Assembly: GCA_017462125.1 (NCBI GenBank)
Contig: JAFTRQ010000148.1
Location: 1 to 32,402, forward strand
Source: Clostridia bacterium
GTDB taxonomy: Bacteria; Bacillota_A; Clostridia; Oscillospirales; CAG-272
DNA length: 32,402 bases
Reading direction: 5' to 3'
Shown: positions 1 through 8,081 of the stretch, piece after piece
How the letters are laid out: the number at the start of each line of letters is the position of its first letter
How positions within the stretch are numbered: position 1 is the first letter of the stretch
Notes under the pieces: model-generated
Databases searched by the model: none
What the model saw: the letters and a program-made list of their open reading frames with translations, nothing else
Told to the model about the DNA's origin: nothing
Translations under genes and position numbers: made by a program

Positions 1-54
1 CAAACCATTTTCATTATACTCGGAGGTTTAGCTCTTTTCAACCTTTTTTCTTTC

Positions 55-80
55 GGGCTTGCTTTTAGCTCGCCCTTTTT
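55..80 (+). terminator. Probable intrinsic terminator of an upstream rightward transcript
   Basis: GGGC, a two-base mismatch, GCT, loop TTT, AGC, a two-base mismatch and GCCC form an imperfect hairpin followed by TTTTT. It would serve a rightward transcript entering from before the window. Bases 1-182 hold no supported gene: frame 1 stays open to 186 but runs straight through three hairpins. Confidence 0.5.
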
Positions 81-105
81 ATTGTTGCTCCGCTCTTTTC
101 CTGCT

Positions 106-131
106 CCCCCGGTAGAACCGGGGGTTTATTT
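106..131 (+). terminator. Second rightward terminator
   Basis: CCCCCGGT and ACCGGGGG form a perfect 8-bp stem with loop AGA, followed by TTTATTT. With the hairpin at 55-80 it makes a tandem terminator for a gene upstream of the window, or for a small RNA that I cannot identify. Confidence 0.65.
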
Positions 132-142
132 GGTTGCCAATC

Positions 143-178
143 AAAACGGTGAAGCCACGAGTGCTTCACCGTTTTTTT
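143..178. terminator. Bidirectional terminator downstream of the nucleotidyltransferase
   Basis: AAAACGGTGAAGC (143-155) and its perfect complement (163-175) form a 13-bp stem with a 7-nt loop. A-runs on the left and T-runs on the right let it work on both strands. It sits 5 nt past the stop of the leftward gene at 183. Confidence 0.85.
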
Positions 179-182
179 GTTA

Positions 183-1109
183 TTAACCAAACAGCTTCTC
201 GGAGTAAACGCCGTCTGCAATCAGCTTCTTGAAGGATTCGATGACGTAGTCCTTGTCCTCCTTGTAGGTCACGCCGAACCACTTGTCGGTGGTCTTCAGC
301 ACCTTAACGGTTGCAGTGCCGTCCGCAAGCATACCGCCGATGACCGTGGGAAGAAGGTATTCCGACTTCATTTCCTTTGCGTTTCCTGCGGCGAGGAAGT
401 CGATAAAGCCCTGCTCAAGACGGTCGATAAACGCGGGAGTGAACGCCCACATATTCATAGAAACCAGACTTTCGAGGTCAACGTCGCGTCTTGTGCCATC
501 CTTTTCCTCGACGTAAGCGCCTGTGTCGCCGCCCTTATAAATATTAGAGGTCTCAACGATCGTCGCAAGATCGCCGTTCTCGTCAACGGTGCAGATTCCG
601 CGGGTTACAGCGCCGTTATCGGAAAGCGTATTGCCGAGAATGAATCCGGGCATCGCGATGTCAAGCACGTCGGTCTTGCTTGTATCCATCTGATTGACAA
701 GGTAGTCGTGCATCTTCACGTATGCGTCCTTGCCGTAGTAGTCGTCAGCGTTGATAACAAGCGCGGGAGTGTCAACGATGCCCTTGCAAGCAAGAACCGC
801 GTGACCCGTACCCCAAGGCTTGGTTCTGCCCTCGGGATTCTTGAATCCGCCGGGGAGATTTTCAACCTCCTGGAATGCGTAGCTGCAGGGACAGATCTTC
901 TCGATCCTGTTGCCGATGATCTCTCTGAAGTCCGCTTCAAGATCCTTACGGATGATAAAGCAAACCTTGTTAAAGCCTGCTTCAAGAGCGTCGTGGATGG
1001 AATAGTCCATAATGATCTCACCGGAAGGGCCGACGGGTGCTAACTGCTTAATGCCGCCGCCAAAGCGGGATCCGATACCTGCTGCCATAATAATAAGAGT
1101 TGTTTCCAT
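183..1109 (-). CDS. Nucleotidyltransferase family protein (sugar-nucleotide pyrophosphorylase-like)
   Basis: A 308-residue protein expected to transfer a nucleotidyl group to a sugar phosphate or similar acceptor in the cytoplasm. The N-terminus carries the nucleotide-binding signature IIMAAGIGSRFGGGIKQL, a G-x-G-x-R-F loop followed by the usual lysine. The motif VINADDYYGKD near residue 120 supplies the acidic metal-binding positions. The C-terminal part is larger than a bare nucleotidyltransferase core and could bind the acceptor. It has its own promoter at 1144-1172 and a terminator at 143-178, so it is probably monocistronic. The acceptor cannot be read from the sequence, and nothing next to it fixes a pathway. 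Confidence 0.85.
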   Translation of the reverse strand: METTLIIMAAGIGSRFGGGIKQLAPVGPSGEIIMDYSIHDALEAGFNKVCFIIRKDLEADFREIIGNRIEKICPCSYAFQEVENLPGGFKNPEGRTKPWGTGHAVLACKGIVDTPALVINADDYYGKDAYVKMHDYLVNQMDTSKTDVLDIAMPGFILGNTLSDNGAVTRGICTVDENGDLATIVETSNIYKGGDTGAYVEEKDGTRRDVDLESLVSMNMWAFTPAFIDRLEQGFIDFLAAGNAKEMKSEYLLPTVIGGMLADGTATVKVLKTTDKWFGVTYKEDKDYVIESFKKLIADGVYSEKLFG

Positions 1110-1143
1110 ATCATTGTGCCTTTCTTAATGAGTTATCTTAAAT

Positions 1144-1172
1144 ATTATACCACAAAATCACGCAATCGTCAA
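1144..1172 (-). promoter_or_regulatory. Promoter of the nucleotidyltransferase gene
   Basis: Read on the minus strand: TTGACG (1172-1167), a 17-nt spacer, then TATAAT (1149-1144). It begins just past the stop of the HIT gene at 1179, so the two leftward genes can be transcribed separately. Confidence 0.75.
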
Positions 1173-1178
1173 TCCGAC

Positions 1179-1517
1179 TTACGCCATATTTTCGGAAAGC
1201 TTTTTGCCGCCAAGCAGATGGAAATGAATGTGCTTTACGGATTGGCAACCGTCCTCACCGATATTGGTGATCACTCTGTAGCCGTTTTCAAGAGAGCAAG
1301 CCTTTGCAACAGCGGGAATCGCCTCGAAGATCGCGCTGACCCATGCCGAATTTTCGGCTGTGACGGCATCGGCAGATTCAATGTGACACTTGGGAACAAC
1401 CAGCACGTGAACCGGCGCCTGAGGGTTGATATCCTTGAAGGCATAGACCTTTTCATCCTCGTAGATCTTTGCAGAGGGGATCTCACCCGCGATAATTTTA
1501 CAGAACAAGCAAGACAT
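1179..1517 (-). CDS. HIT family (histidine triad) nucleotide-binding protein
   Basis: A 112-residue HinT-type protein, expected to hydrolyse nucleoside phosphoramidates or related adenylates in the cytoplasm. The N-terminus CLFCKIIAGEIPS holds a zinc-type Cys pair. The catalytic histidine triad near the C-terminus reads HIHFHLLGG. Length is normal for the family. The start at 1517 is preceded by AAGGAGA at good spacing. It diverges from the FkbM gene, whose promoter lies in the shared intergenic region. Family assignment is secure; the physiological substrate is not known. Confidence 0.93.
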   Translation of the reverse strand: MSCLFCKIIAGEIPSAKIYEDEKVYAFKDINPQAPVHVLVVPKCHIESADAVTAENSAWVSAIFEAIPAVAKACSLENGYRVITNIGEDGCQSVKHIHFHLLGGKKLSENMA

Positions 1518-1545
1518 TTTTTATTCTCCTTTTTTATGAAAAATC

Positions 1546-1574
1546 TTTACAAAGCCAAACGGTTATGCTATAAT
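1546..1574 (+). promoter_or_regulatory. Promoter of the FkbM-sialidase-SDR cluster
   Basis: TTTACA (1546-1551), a 17-nt spacer, then TATAAT (1569-1574). It is 72 nt upstream of the chosen FkbM start. A short AAACCG/CGGTTT hairpin lies just downstream. Confidence 0.7.
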
Positions 1575-1645
1575 AAAACCGAGCGGTTTCCTTATTTTAA
1601 TTCTATCACAAAAACCGCGGAATGTCAATGATTTCGGGAGCACTT

Positions 1646-2731
1646 ATGCAAAAAACAAGGGACCTTTGGACCTATTTACAGAATACAACCAAAAAAATAC
1701 TGATGTACGGCATGGGAAACGGCGCCGACAAGATACTTTCGATCTGCGAGAGGTACGGCATCGAGGTCTGCGACTTTTTTGCCAGCGACGGCTTTGTCAG
1801 AGGGCATCTTTTCCACGGGAAGAGAGTTTTGTCCTACTCCGAAGCCTGCCAGATCTACGGAAAAGAAAATATGATCGTCCTTTTGTCCTTTGCGTCAAGC
1901 TTGCCCGACGTTCTTGCCAACATTTACAGAATTGCCGAGGAATGCGAGCTTTATGCGCCCGACGTGCCTGTCTGCGGCGAGAATCTCTTTAATTTTGAGT
2001 TTTTCAAGGAAAATGAGGACAAAATACGTGGGACGGAGCTTCTGCTGGCTGACAGAAAATCTGTCGAGGTGTTCACAGACGTTATCAATTATAAGCTCAG
2101 CGGCAACGTTGAGTGGATACGCGGCGACCACTCGGATTTTTCCGACGTCTACCGTCTCCTTGGCGCGGAAAAATTTCAAAAAATTGCCGACCTCGGCGCG
2201 TATAACGGAGACACCTTGCGTGAGATCACTCCCTTTGCGCCGAATCTTCGCGAGGCAATAGCCTTTGAGCCCGACAGAAGAAATCACAAGAAGCTCGCGG
2301 AGTATGCCGAGGGTGTGGAGCAGTTCATGATCACGCCCTTAAAGCTTGCGGCTTGGAGCGAGAGGGCAATTTTGCAATTCGACGGCAGCGGAAACCGAAA
2401 CTCTACGCTTGTTTCCGACGGAATCGCGGTCAATAAGCCCGCGAAGATCGTTGAGGTTGAGGCGGACTCCCTCGACAATATTCTCGGTGGCGAGCCGGTG
2501 GACTATATCAAATTCGACGTTGAGGGATCGGAAAGGGAGGCCATTTTGGGCTCTTTGCAAACCATCGAGACCTACCGTCCCGCCCTTATGGTCTCGCTCT
2601 ATCACAGAAGCGAGGATATATTTGAATTGCCGCTGATGATACACGAAAGATTCCCCGATTATAAATTTTACATCCGCAGAAGGGAATATATCCCCGCGTG
2701 GGATACCGCGCTGATCGCGGTGAAACAATAA
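1646..2731 (+). CDS. FkbM family SAM-dependent methyltransferase
   Basis: A 361-residue two-part protein. Residues about 1-110 form a Rossmann-like region with a YGMGNGADK loop, a kind of domain often fused to FkbM enzymes. The C-terminal part is the methyltransferase: DLGAYNGDT is the SAM-binding loop, FEPDRRNHKKL is motif II, and IKFDVEGSEREAI is the FkbM signature. FkbM enzymes methylate oxygen atoms, often on sugars. I chose the ATG at 1646 over 1622 because GGGAG lies 5 nt upstream of it. The next gene follows after 15 nt, so it is probably co-transcribed with the sialidase-like protein. The substrate is unknown; a surface or scavenged glycan is a reasonable guess. Confidence 0.85.
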   Translation: MQKTRDLWTYLQNTTKKILMYGMGNGADKILSICERYGIEVCDFFASDGFVRGHLFHGKRVLSYSEACQIYGKENMIVLLSFASSLPDVLANIYRIAEECELYAPDVPVCGENLFNFEFFKENEDKIRGTELLLADRKSVEVFTDVINYKLSGNVEWIRGDHSDFSDVYRLLGAEKFQKIADLGAYNGDTLREITPFAPNLREAIAFEPDRRNHKKLAEYAEGVEQFMITPLKLAAWSERAILQFDGSGNRNSTLVSDGIAVNKPAKIVEVEADSLDNILGGEPVDYIKFDVEGSEREAILGSLQTIETYRPALMVSLYHRSEDIFELPLMIHERFPDYKFYIRRREYIPAWDTALIAVKQ

Positions 2732-2746
2732 TGGAGGTTGACTATT

Positions 2747-4048
2747 ATGAAGCTGAAAATGAGCAAAGAACGAGTGATCGTCCAAGGCATCAGACCCGAG
2801 GAGCAGCTCTGGGGAGCCTATCAGTTTCCTTTTCCTTATAAAGTGAAGGACGGCATCGCTGTTTCGGTTCATATTGCCGACGACAGCATAAATCATTTCA
2901 AGCAAGATACAAAGCGATGGTTCAAAAGCCTTGATAACGGAGAAAGTTGGTTTGAGGCAGACAAAAAAATTTCCGCCGAGTGCGGTCTTCTTCTGCCCAA
3001 CGGAGACAGACTTTTCTTTCCGCAGGTAGGAAGTCAGGACGTGGGCGGATATCGGGAAACACATATCAGATACCGTCTGCCCAACACCGATATGACCGAG
3101 AAAGCAGAGGAGGGAACGCTCCCTCTACCCGACGGAGTGACCTACGATATGGGTCATACCATCTTCGGCTACGACGCCGACAGATTGCCACCAAGCCTTG
3201 GCAAAAAGGAGTGGCTCGCCCTTCGCATTCCTGCAGGAAAGAGCGAGGCGGTGGAGGAGAAGGTTCAGCTTGATTGGCCCCATCTCACAAGAGTTATTTA
3301 CAGAGGCGGCGGAAAATCGACAATGCGCGCGCTGTTTCCTCACGGAAGAGCGAGACTTGGTCCCGACGGCGCGATCTGGATCAGCACTTACACGGGCGAT
3401 GGCTTTATCGACCCTTATACGGGCAGATACAGTCCCTATTACGGAGCGGTTATTTTGCGCTCCGAGGATATGGGACACACCTTTAAAATGCACGCTCATA
3501 TGGGCTATCCTGCCGACGGAAGCGAGGAATATCCCTATCTTTCGGGCGGCTTCAGCGACAACGATTTTGAATTTATGGCAGACGGCTCGATCATTTGGTT
3601 TATGCGCTCGGCTTGGCACGGAAGAACAAGCTATGAGTGGGCGCCGATGTATATGTGCCGCTCAACTGACGGCGGCAAGACCTGGACAAAGCCCAAAAAA
3701 TTTGCCCCAACGGGAATGTTCCCAAGCGTTTGCACTCTGACGGGTGGCGAGACCTTGATCTGCTACGCGCGCCCCGGTGTGTTCGTGGTGGGATGCAATG
3801 ATGGTAGGGGCGAGAATTGGTGCGAGCCTCTTGAGGTTATGACGGCGGGCGACCGAAGCCATCTTGCCAACGTCATACCCGAAAGGATTTCCTTCCACGA
3901 TTGGGACGGTGCCTGCAACAATCCTCAGCTCCTGCCCCTTGACGACGGGTCGGCATTGCTGTTTTACAGCGATTTTTACTATCCCGATGCCGAAGGAGTC
4001 AAGCGAAAGAGCATACTTTGCCGCAGGATAACGGTTGAAAACGATTAA
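2747..4048 (+). CDS. Sialidase/BNR-repeat family protein, cytoplasmic
   Basis: A 433-residue beta-propeller protein of the sialidase (neuraminidase) superfamily. Asp-box repeats are visible as SLDNGESW near residue 70, SEDMGHTF in the middle and STDGGKTW near residue 310, the typical S-x-D-x-G-x-x-[FW] turns. There is no signal peptide, unlike most secreted bacterial sialidases, so it would act inside the cell or be structural. I could not locate a confident catalytic Arg triad or Tyr/Glu pair, so sialidase activity itself is unproven. Start at 2747: GGAGG at 2733-2737 gives 9-nt spacing, better than the TTG at 2738. It lies between FkbM and an SDR enzyme in one probable operon. Confidence 0.72.
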   Translation: MKLKMSKERVIVQGIRPEEQLWGAYQFPFPYKVKDGIAVSVHIADDSINHFKQDTKRWFKSLDNGESWFEADKKISAECGLLLPNGDRLFFPQVGSQDVGGYRETHIRYRLPNTDMTEKAEEGTLPLPDGVTYDMGHTIFGYDADRLPPSLGKKEWLALRIPAGKSEAVEEKVQLDWPHLTRVIYRGGGKSTMRALFPHGRARLGPDGAIWISTYTGDGFIDPYTGRYSPYYGAVILRSEDMGHTFKMHAHMGYPADGSEEYPYLSGGFSDNDFEFMADGSIIWFMRSAWHGRTSYEWAPMYMCRSTDGGKTWTKPKKFAPTGMFPSVCTLTGGETLICYARPGVFVVGCNDGRGENWCEPLEVMTAGDRSHLANVIPERISFHDWDGACNNPQLLPLDDGSALLFYSDFYYPDAEGVKRKSILCRRITVEND

Positions 4049-4072
4049 AAAGATAAGAAAGGTTATAGAAAT

Positions 4073-4831
4073 ATGAGAATAGCTGTAATTACGGGCGCTT
4101 CCTCCGGAATGGGAAGAGATTTTGTAAGAATGATCGACAAGATCGAGGATTGCGAAGAGATATGGGTGATCGCAAGAAGAAAGGATAAATTGGAGGAGAT
4201 CGAAAGCGAGACGGGCAAAATGATTCGAGCGATTGAGCTTGATCTTTCTCTTGAGGAAAGCATCGATGCTTACGGAAATCTGCTTGACAGCGAAAAGCCC
4301 GAGGTCTGCGCGCTTGTAAACGCGGCAGGATTCGGAAAGTTCGGAAGCTTTGAGGATATTCCCCTGAAGGAGCAGATGAATATGATCGACCTCAACTGCA
4401 AGGCATTGATGGCGGTGACCTACCTCACTCTGCCCTATATGCCCGAGGGAAGCCGCGTATATCAGCTGGGCTCTCTGTCGTCCTTCCATCCCGTGCCCTA
4501 TATCGCCACCTACGGCGCGACCAAGGCATTCGTGCTGTCGCTTTCCCGCGCGCTCAACAAGGAGCTGGAAAAGAGAAATATCAAAATGATCGCCGTCTGC
4601 CCCGGCTGGGTAAGAACACCCTTCTTCAACCGCGCAGTTAACGACGATACCATCAAATATTACAACAAATTCTTTACCTCCGCAGAGGTGGTTACCCGCG
4701 CGATCTTTGATATGTATCGCGGCAAGGACGTCTCGATCTGCGGAGCCTCGGTCCGCGCACAGGTGCTGCTTACCAAGCTCCTGCCCCACAAGCTTGTTAT
4801 GAATATCTGGTGCAAGCAGCAGAAAAAGTAA
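4073..4831 (+). CDS. SDR family NAD(P)-dependent oxidoreductase
   Basis: A 252-residue classical short-chain dehydrogenase/reductase. The cofactor loop TGASSGMG begins at residue 8, NAAGFG follows strand 4, the catalytic Ser is in the LSSFH segment, and the catalytic pair is YGATK. CPGWVRTPFF is the usual post-catalytic PG motif. Arg residues after strand 2 (ARRKDK) suggest NADP(H), which is an inference. It is the last gene of the cluster with FkbM and the sialidase-like gene (24-nt gap) and is followed by a strong terminator at 4837-4884. The substrate is unknown. Confidence 0.9.
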   Translation: MRIAVITGASSGMGRDFVRMIDKIEDCEEIWVIARRKDKLEEIESETGKMIRAIELDLSLEESIDAYGNLLDSEKPEVCALVNAAGFGKFGSFEDIPLKEQMNMIDLNCKALMAVTYLTLPYMPEGSRVYQLGSLSSFHPVPYIATYGATKAFVLSLSRALNKELEKRNIKMIAVCPGWVRTPFFNRAVNDDTIKYYNKFFTSAEVVTRAIFDMYRGKDVSICGASVRAQVLLTKLLPHKLVMNIWCKQQKK

Positions 4832-4836
4832 GATAA

Positions 4837-4884
4837 AAATTCCTGCAGTTCATTTTCAAACAAACGAACTGCAGGAATTTTTTA
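4837..4884 (+). terminator. Intrinsic terminator of the FkbM-sialidase-SDR cluster
   Basis: Perfect 15-bp arms at 4837-4851 and 4866-4880, centred on the CTGCAG motif, with a 14-nt loop and TTTTTT. The arms begin six bases past the SDR stop codon. Confidence 0.93.
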
Positions 4885-4974
4885 TAAAAAATTTTAAAAA
4901 ATCAAAATTTTTTCAAAATTTTTATCAAAAACTGCTCAAAATTCAAACGAAAAAATGCGCAAAGCTCTTACAGA

Positions 4975-4999
4975 AAACCCTTGTGCGACAAGGGTTTTT
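4975..4999. terminator. Perfect 10-bp hairpin with T-tract in non-coding DNA
   Basis: AAACCCTTGT, loop GCG, ACAAGGGTTT, then TT. No coding sequence lies between the previous terminator and this one; 4885-4974 is very AT-rich. It could end a small rightward RNA, but I see no convincing promoter for one. Confidence 0.55.
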
Positions 5000-5007
5000 G
5001 CAAGCAA

Positions 5008-5144
5008 CCGTTATTAACACCGTTACTAACACCGCTGGTAACCAAAGAATAGTATAGTATAGTATAGAATAGTATAAAGTAAAATAGTATATTATAAAAG
5101 AGCGTAGAATAGCGTAGCATTCTTAACGCGCGGTAAGCGCTTAC
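5008..5144. repeat. Short tandem repeats and a 12-bp palindrome between SDR and dapA
   Basis: Three degenerate 12-nt units run 5008-5043 (CCGTTATTAACA, CCGTTACTAACA, CCGCTGGTAACC). Five AGTAT/AGAAT pentamers run 5051-5075, followed by looser copies to about 5120. A perfect palindrome GTAAGCGCTTAC lies at 5133-5144. No gene is supported between 4885 and 5196. Confidence 0.7.
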
Positions 5145-5196
5145 GCTGAAAAAGAGAGAACTTTTTTATTTAGAAAAAGGGGGCTCTTTGCGGAGA

Positions 5197-6084
5197 TTAA
5201 AGTAACCCATATTTCTGTAAAACCCCCATCAGCCTTCCGCGATTTTCCTCCCCGATCTCACACATGGGCAGGCGCATCTCGGAGGAGCAGAGCTTCATCA
5301 GCTCGGCGGCACATTTGACGGGAATGGGATTGACCTCGCAGAACATCATTTTCATCAATTTCAAATATTTTTCGTGCAGACGGCGGCATTCCTCGATGTC
5401 GCCGTCAAACCATTTTTGGCAAAGGTCTGCCATCTCGCGAGGAATAATATTTGACACCACCGAGATCACACCCGAGCCGCCAAGGGCAAGCATCGGGAGC
5501 GTTTGGTCGTCGTTGCCCGAATAGATATCAAAATCATCACCGCACTCGGCAAAAAGCTCGGCAATGGCGCTGACGTTTCCCGAAGCCTCCTTGACAGCGA
5601 CGATATTTTCGTGCTTTGCAAGCGCTTTGTAGACGGGGAGCGTGATGTTACAGCAGGTGCGTGTGGGCACGTTGTAAAGGATGATCGGCACCGTCGACGC
5701 GTCGGCAATCCTTTCAAAGCTTGCGATAAGCCCCTTTTCGGTTGCCTTGTTGTAGTAAGGCGTTACCACCAAAAGTCCGTCGTAGCCAAGATCTGCGGCG
5801 AATTTTGACATTCCGACGGCGTGTGCTGTGTCGTTAGACCCTGTGCCCGCGATCATCGGCACTCTGCCGTCCGCCCTTTTGAGCGCGAAATCAAGGATCC
5901 GATGATGCTCTTCGTCGGAAAGGGTGGCGCTCTCACCTGTGGTGCCGCAGATCACAAGAGCATCGATCCCGCAGTCTATCTGACGGTCAATAAGGCTTCC
6001 GAGGGCTACGTAGTCGACGTCGCCGTTCAAAAACGGCGTTATGAGGGCGGTCGCCGCGCCCTTAAATATGGATTTTTTAGTCAT
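5197..6084 (-). CDS. dapA: 4-hydroxy-tetrahydrodipicolinate synthase (DapA)
   Basis: A 295-residue class I aldolase that condenses pyruvate with aspartate semialdehyde, the first committed step of the lysine and meso-diaminopimelate pathway, in the cytoplasm. Visible family motifs are GTTGESATLSDEEH (substrate loop), LYNVPTRT with the catalytic Tyr, and VAVKEASGN with the Schiff-base Lys. Length matches the family. The start is preceded by AAGGGG at usable spacing. The gene diverges from queA, and no other lysine gene is in the window. Pyruvate aldolases such as N-acetylneuraminate lyase share the fold, but the motifs fit DapA better. Confidence 0.95.
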   Translation of the reverse strand: MTKKSIFKGAATALITPFLNGDVDYVALGSLIDRQIDCGIDALVICGTTGESATLSDEEHHRILDFALKRADGRVPMIAGTGSNDTAHAVGMSKFAADLGYDGLLVVTPYYNKATEKGLIASFERIADASTVPIILYNVPTRTCCNITLPVYKALAKHENIVAVKEASGNVSAIAELFAECGDDFDIYSGNDDQTLPMLALGGSGVISVVSNIIPREMADLCQKWFDGDIEECRRLHEKYLKLMKMMFCEVNPIPVKCAAELMKLCSSEMRLPMCEIGEENRGRLMGVLQKYGLL

Positions 6085-6123
6085 AAATATGTCCCCTTTG
6101 CGGTAAAAATATGGTTTTTGCTA

Positions 6124-6152
6124 TTGCAAACACCTTGTTTCTATGATATAAT
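6124..6152 (+). promoter_or_regulatory. Promoter of queA
   Basis: TTGCAA (6124-6129), a 17-nt spacer, TATAAT (6147-6152). The predicted transcript start near 6159 leaves a 5' leader of about 70 nt containing a strong hairpin. Confidence 0.7.
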
Positions 6153-6184
6153 TACTGTGAATAATTGTATATTAAAAATATATG

Positions 6185-6212
6185 CCTTTCGTGACGCTTT
6201 GGTCACGAAAGG
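6185..6212 (+). promoter_or_regulatory. Strong hairpin in the queA leader
   Basis: Perfect 11-bp arms CCTTTCGTGAC and GTCACGAAAGG with a 6-nt loop. It lies between the promoter and the ribosome binding site (GGAGAG at 6222-6227). No T-tract follows on the plus strand, so it is not an ordinary terminator for queA. Confidence 0.6.
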
Positions 6213-6230
6213 GCAAGCTTTGGAGAGAAA

Positions 6231-7319
6231 ATGAACAAAGAAAACAAGGTAATCATAAACGAAAAAAAGCCCACCGATCTGCTAACGGCGGATTTTGACT
6301 ACTATCTGCCCGAGGAGCTGATCGCTCAGCACCCCGCAGAAAAGCGCGACCACAGCCGCCTCATGGTGCTTGACAGAGCCAAGGGCTCTATCGACCACAA
6401 GCATTTTTACGATATCCTCGACTATATAAATCCAGAGGACGTGCTGGTTATTAACGATTCCAAGGTCATCCCAGCCCGTATCTACGGTCACGTGGAGGGC
6501 AGAGAAGAGGCACTCACCGAGCTGCTTCTGCTCCGTCAGGGAGAGCTTGACACCTGGGAATGCTTGGTCAAGCCCGGCAAGCGCGCAAGGATCGGTATGA
6601 AGCAGGTCTTTGGCAACGGCGCGCTCATTGGCGAGGTGGTCGAGATCACCGAGGAGGGCAACCGCCTCATCAAATTCGACTACGACAGAGAAAAATACGA
6701 AAACATATACAACGTGCTCCACGAGATCGGTCTTATGCCCCTGCCGCCCTATATTACAGAGCAGCTGCAGGATAAAAGCCGCTATCAGACGGTTTATGCC
6801 CGTGAAAACGGCTCGGCTGCGGCGCCCACGGCGGGTCTTCATTTCACCGAGGAATTACTTGCAAAGCTCCGCGAAAAGGGCGTTGCCATCGCTCCCGTTA
6901 TGCTCCACGTGGGACTTGGCACCTTCCGTCCCGTTAAGGCGGACAGGCTTGACGAGCACGTGATGCACACAGAGTTTTTCTCGGTGTCAAAGGAGAGCGC
7001 CGACCTGATAAATTCGCGACGCGCCGCGGGCGGTAGAGTTATCTGCGTCGGTACTACCTCTTGCCGAACTCTTGAGAGCGCATCGGACGAGCAGGGTGTG
7101 GTTCACGCAATGTCTGCCGACACGGGGATCTTCATCTATCCCGGCTACAAATTCAAGGCTGTCGATGCCCTTATCACCAATTTCCACCTACCGCAAAGTA
7201 CCCTTATTATGCTTGTTTCTGCCCTTTACGATAAGGAAAAGATCATGGAGGCATACAAGTGCGCGGTTGAGGAGAAATACAGATTTTTCTCCTTTGGAGA
7301 TGCGATGTTTATTCAGTAA
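6231..7319 (+). CDS. queA: tRNA preQ1(34) S-adenosylmethionine ribosyltransferase-isomerase (QueA)
   Basis: A 362-residue enzyme of queuosine biosynthesis. It moves the ribosyl part of SAM onto preQ1 at the wobble position of GUN-anticodon tRNAs, giving epoxyqueuosine. Family landmarks are [20 protein letters not shown] near the N-terminus, [24 protein letters not shown] and [11 protein letters not shown]. It is slightly longer at the N-terminus than typical, where about 15 polar residues precede the conserved region. It has its own promoter and no other queuosine gene nearby. The next gene has a separate promoter at 7335. Confidence 0.96.
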   Translation: MNKENKVIINEKKPTDLLTADFDYYLPEELIAQHPAEKRDHSRLMVLDRAKGSIDHKHFYDILDYINPEDVLVINDSKVIPARIYGHVEGREEALTELLLLRQGELDTWECLVKPGKRARIGMKQVFGNGALIGEVVEITEEGNRLIKFDYDREKYENIYNVLHEIGLMPLPPYITEQLQDKSRYQTVYARENGSAAAPTAGLHFTEELLAKLREKGVAIAPVMLHVGLGTFRPVKADRLDEHVMHTEFFSVSKESADLINSRRAAGGRVICVGTTSCRTLESASDEQGVVHAMSADTGIFIYPGYKFKAVDALITNFHLPQSTLIMLVSALYDKEKIMEAYKCAVEEKYRFFSFGDAMFIQ

Positions 7320-7334
7320 AAAGCAACGCTGCTC

Positions 7335-7363
7335 TTGACAACCGTAATAATCTGTGTTATACT
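7335..7363 (+). promoter_or_regulatory. Promoter of the RRXRR-like protein gene
   Basis: Consensus TTGACA (7335-7340), a 17-nt spacer, TATACT (7358-7363), directly behind queA. Downstream, GGGGACGGCACCCAT (7376-7390) is echoed by a similar GGGGGCGACACCCAT just inside the coding region. Confidence 0.75.
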
Positions 7364-7413
7364 GATCTTGTGAGAGGGGACGGCACCCATAAGAAAAAAC
7401 AGAGTCACAAAAT

Positions 7414-8064
7414 ATGCAAATTGAGTACAAGGGGGCGACACCCATCGAAAAAAACGTAATTGTAGTTGATGAGCAAGGAAATGAATATGAAGCGACCTAC
7501 CCCAAGAGGGCGAAAGGTCTTGTAAAATCAGGCAGGGCACGCTTCGTAGACGAAAATAAAATATGCCTTGCGTGTCCGCCGAATGAATATTTGGAGGATA
7601 ATAAAATGACAGATCACACCACAGATAATATCGTAGAAGTTAAAAAAGCAGAAGAAACCGTATCCGAGACTCTTTCCATAGATTACATCTTGGCTCAAAT
7701 CGAGAAAATCGTAGAGAACACTGCCTATATCACGGCGGCAATGGATAGTTTAAACAGCGTCCAATCAATCGGCCCCGGCAATATCGGCGCAGAGGAAAAG
7801 GCAAAGGGTATTGCCGACGTTGTCAGATGTCGCGAAACCACCAATCAGCAGCTCTTGGCTTTTTACACAAAGGTGTTCACCGATCTTACGGCTCCGAAAA
7901 AGGATCCGTTAACGGAAAAAATGGAACTGATAAGAAATGTTCGTCTGTCGATGCTTCAAGAATTGAAGGAATTCTACTGCGAGGATGAGTTGGTGGAACG
8001 AGCAGATTCTGTTATGTGCGACATCTCAAACCTTTGCAACGACATTTACTTAACAAAAAACTAA
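7414..8064 (+). CDS. Unknown protein with an RRXRR/PLMP-like N-terminal segment
   Basis: A 216-residue protein that I cannot assign a function. Residues about 12-50 have a V-x-V-D-E-x-G-x-x-Y start, then YPKRAKGLVKSGRARFV, then a short hydrophobic strand (KICLACPP). This arrangement resembles the RRXRR domain, the N-terminal segment of IscB-type proteins (HPARARKLLKKGRA pattern). The rest (residues 65-216) is acidic and probably helical, with no nuclease motif visible. The ATG at 7414 lacks a clear ribosome binding site. It has its own promoter and terminator, so it is a single-gene unit. The similarity is by eye and could be convergent. Confidence 0.7.
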   Translation: MQIEYKGATPIEKNVIVVDEQGNEYEATYPKRAKGLVKSGRARFVDENKICLACPPNEYLEDNKMTDHTTDNIVEVKKAEETVSETLSIDYILAQIEKIVENTAYITAAMDSLNSVQSIGPGNIGAEEKAKGIADVVRCRETTNQQLLAFYTKVFTDLTAPKKDPLTEKMELIRNVRLSMLQELKEFYCEDELVERADSVMCDISNLCNDIYLTKN

Positions 8065-8081
8065 AATCTGAATTGATTTTT

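Noticed and set aside
1..186. Open frame 1 from the window start, as the end of an upstream gene
   Set aside because: It crosses two terminator hairpins with T-tracts and a bidirectional terminator, so it is very unlikely to be translated.
3662..4789. A 375-residue minus-strand frame across the sialidase-like and SDR genes
   Set aside because: It spans two well-supported genes and their gap, with no ribosome binding site and no family pattern.
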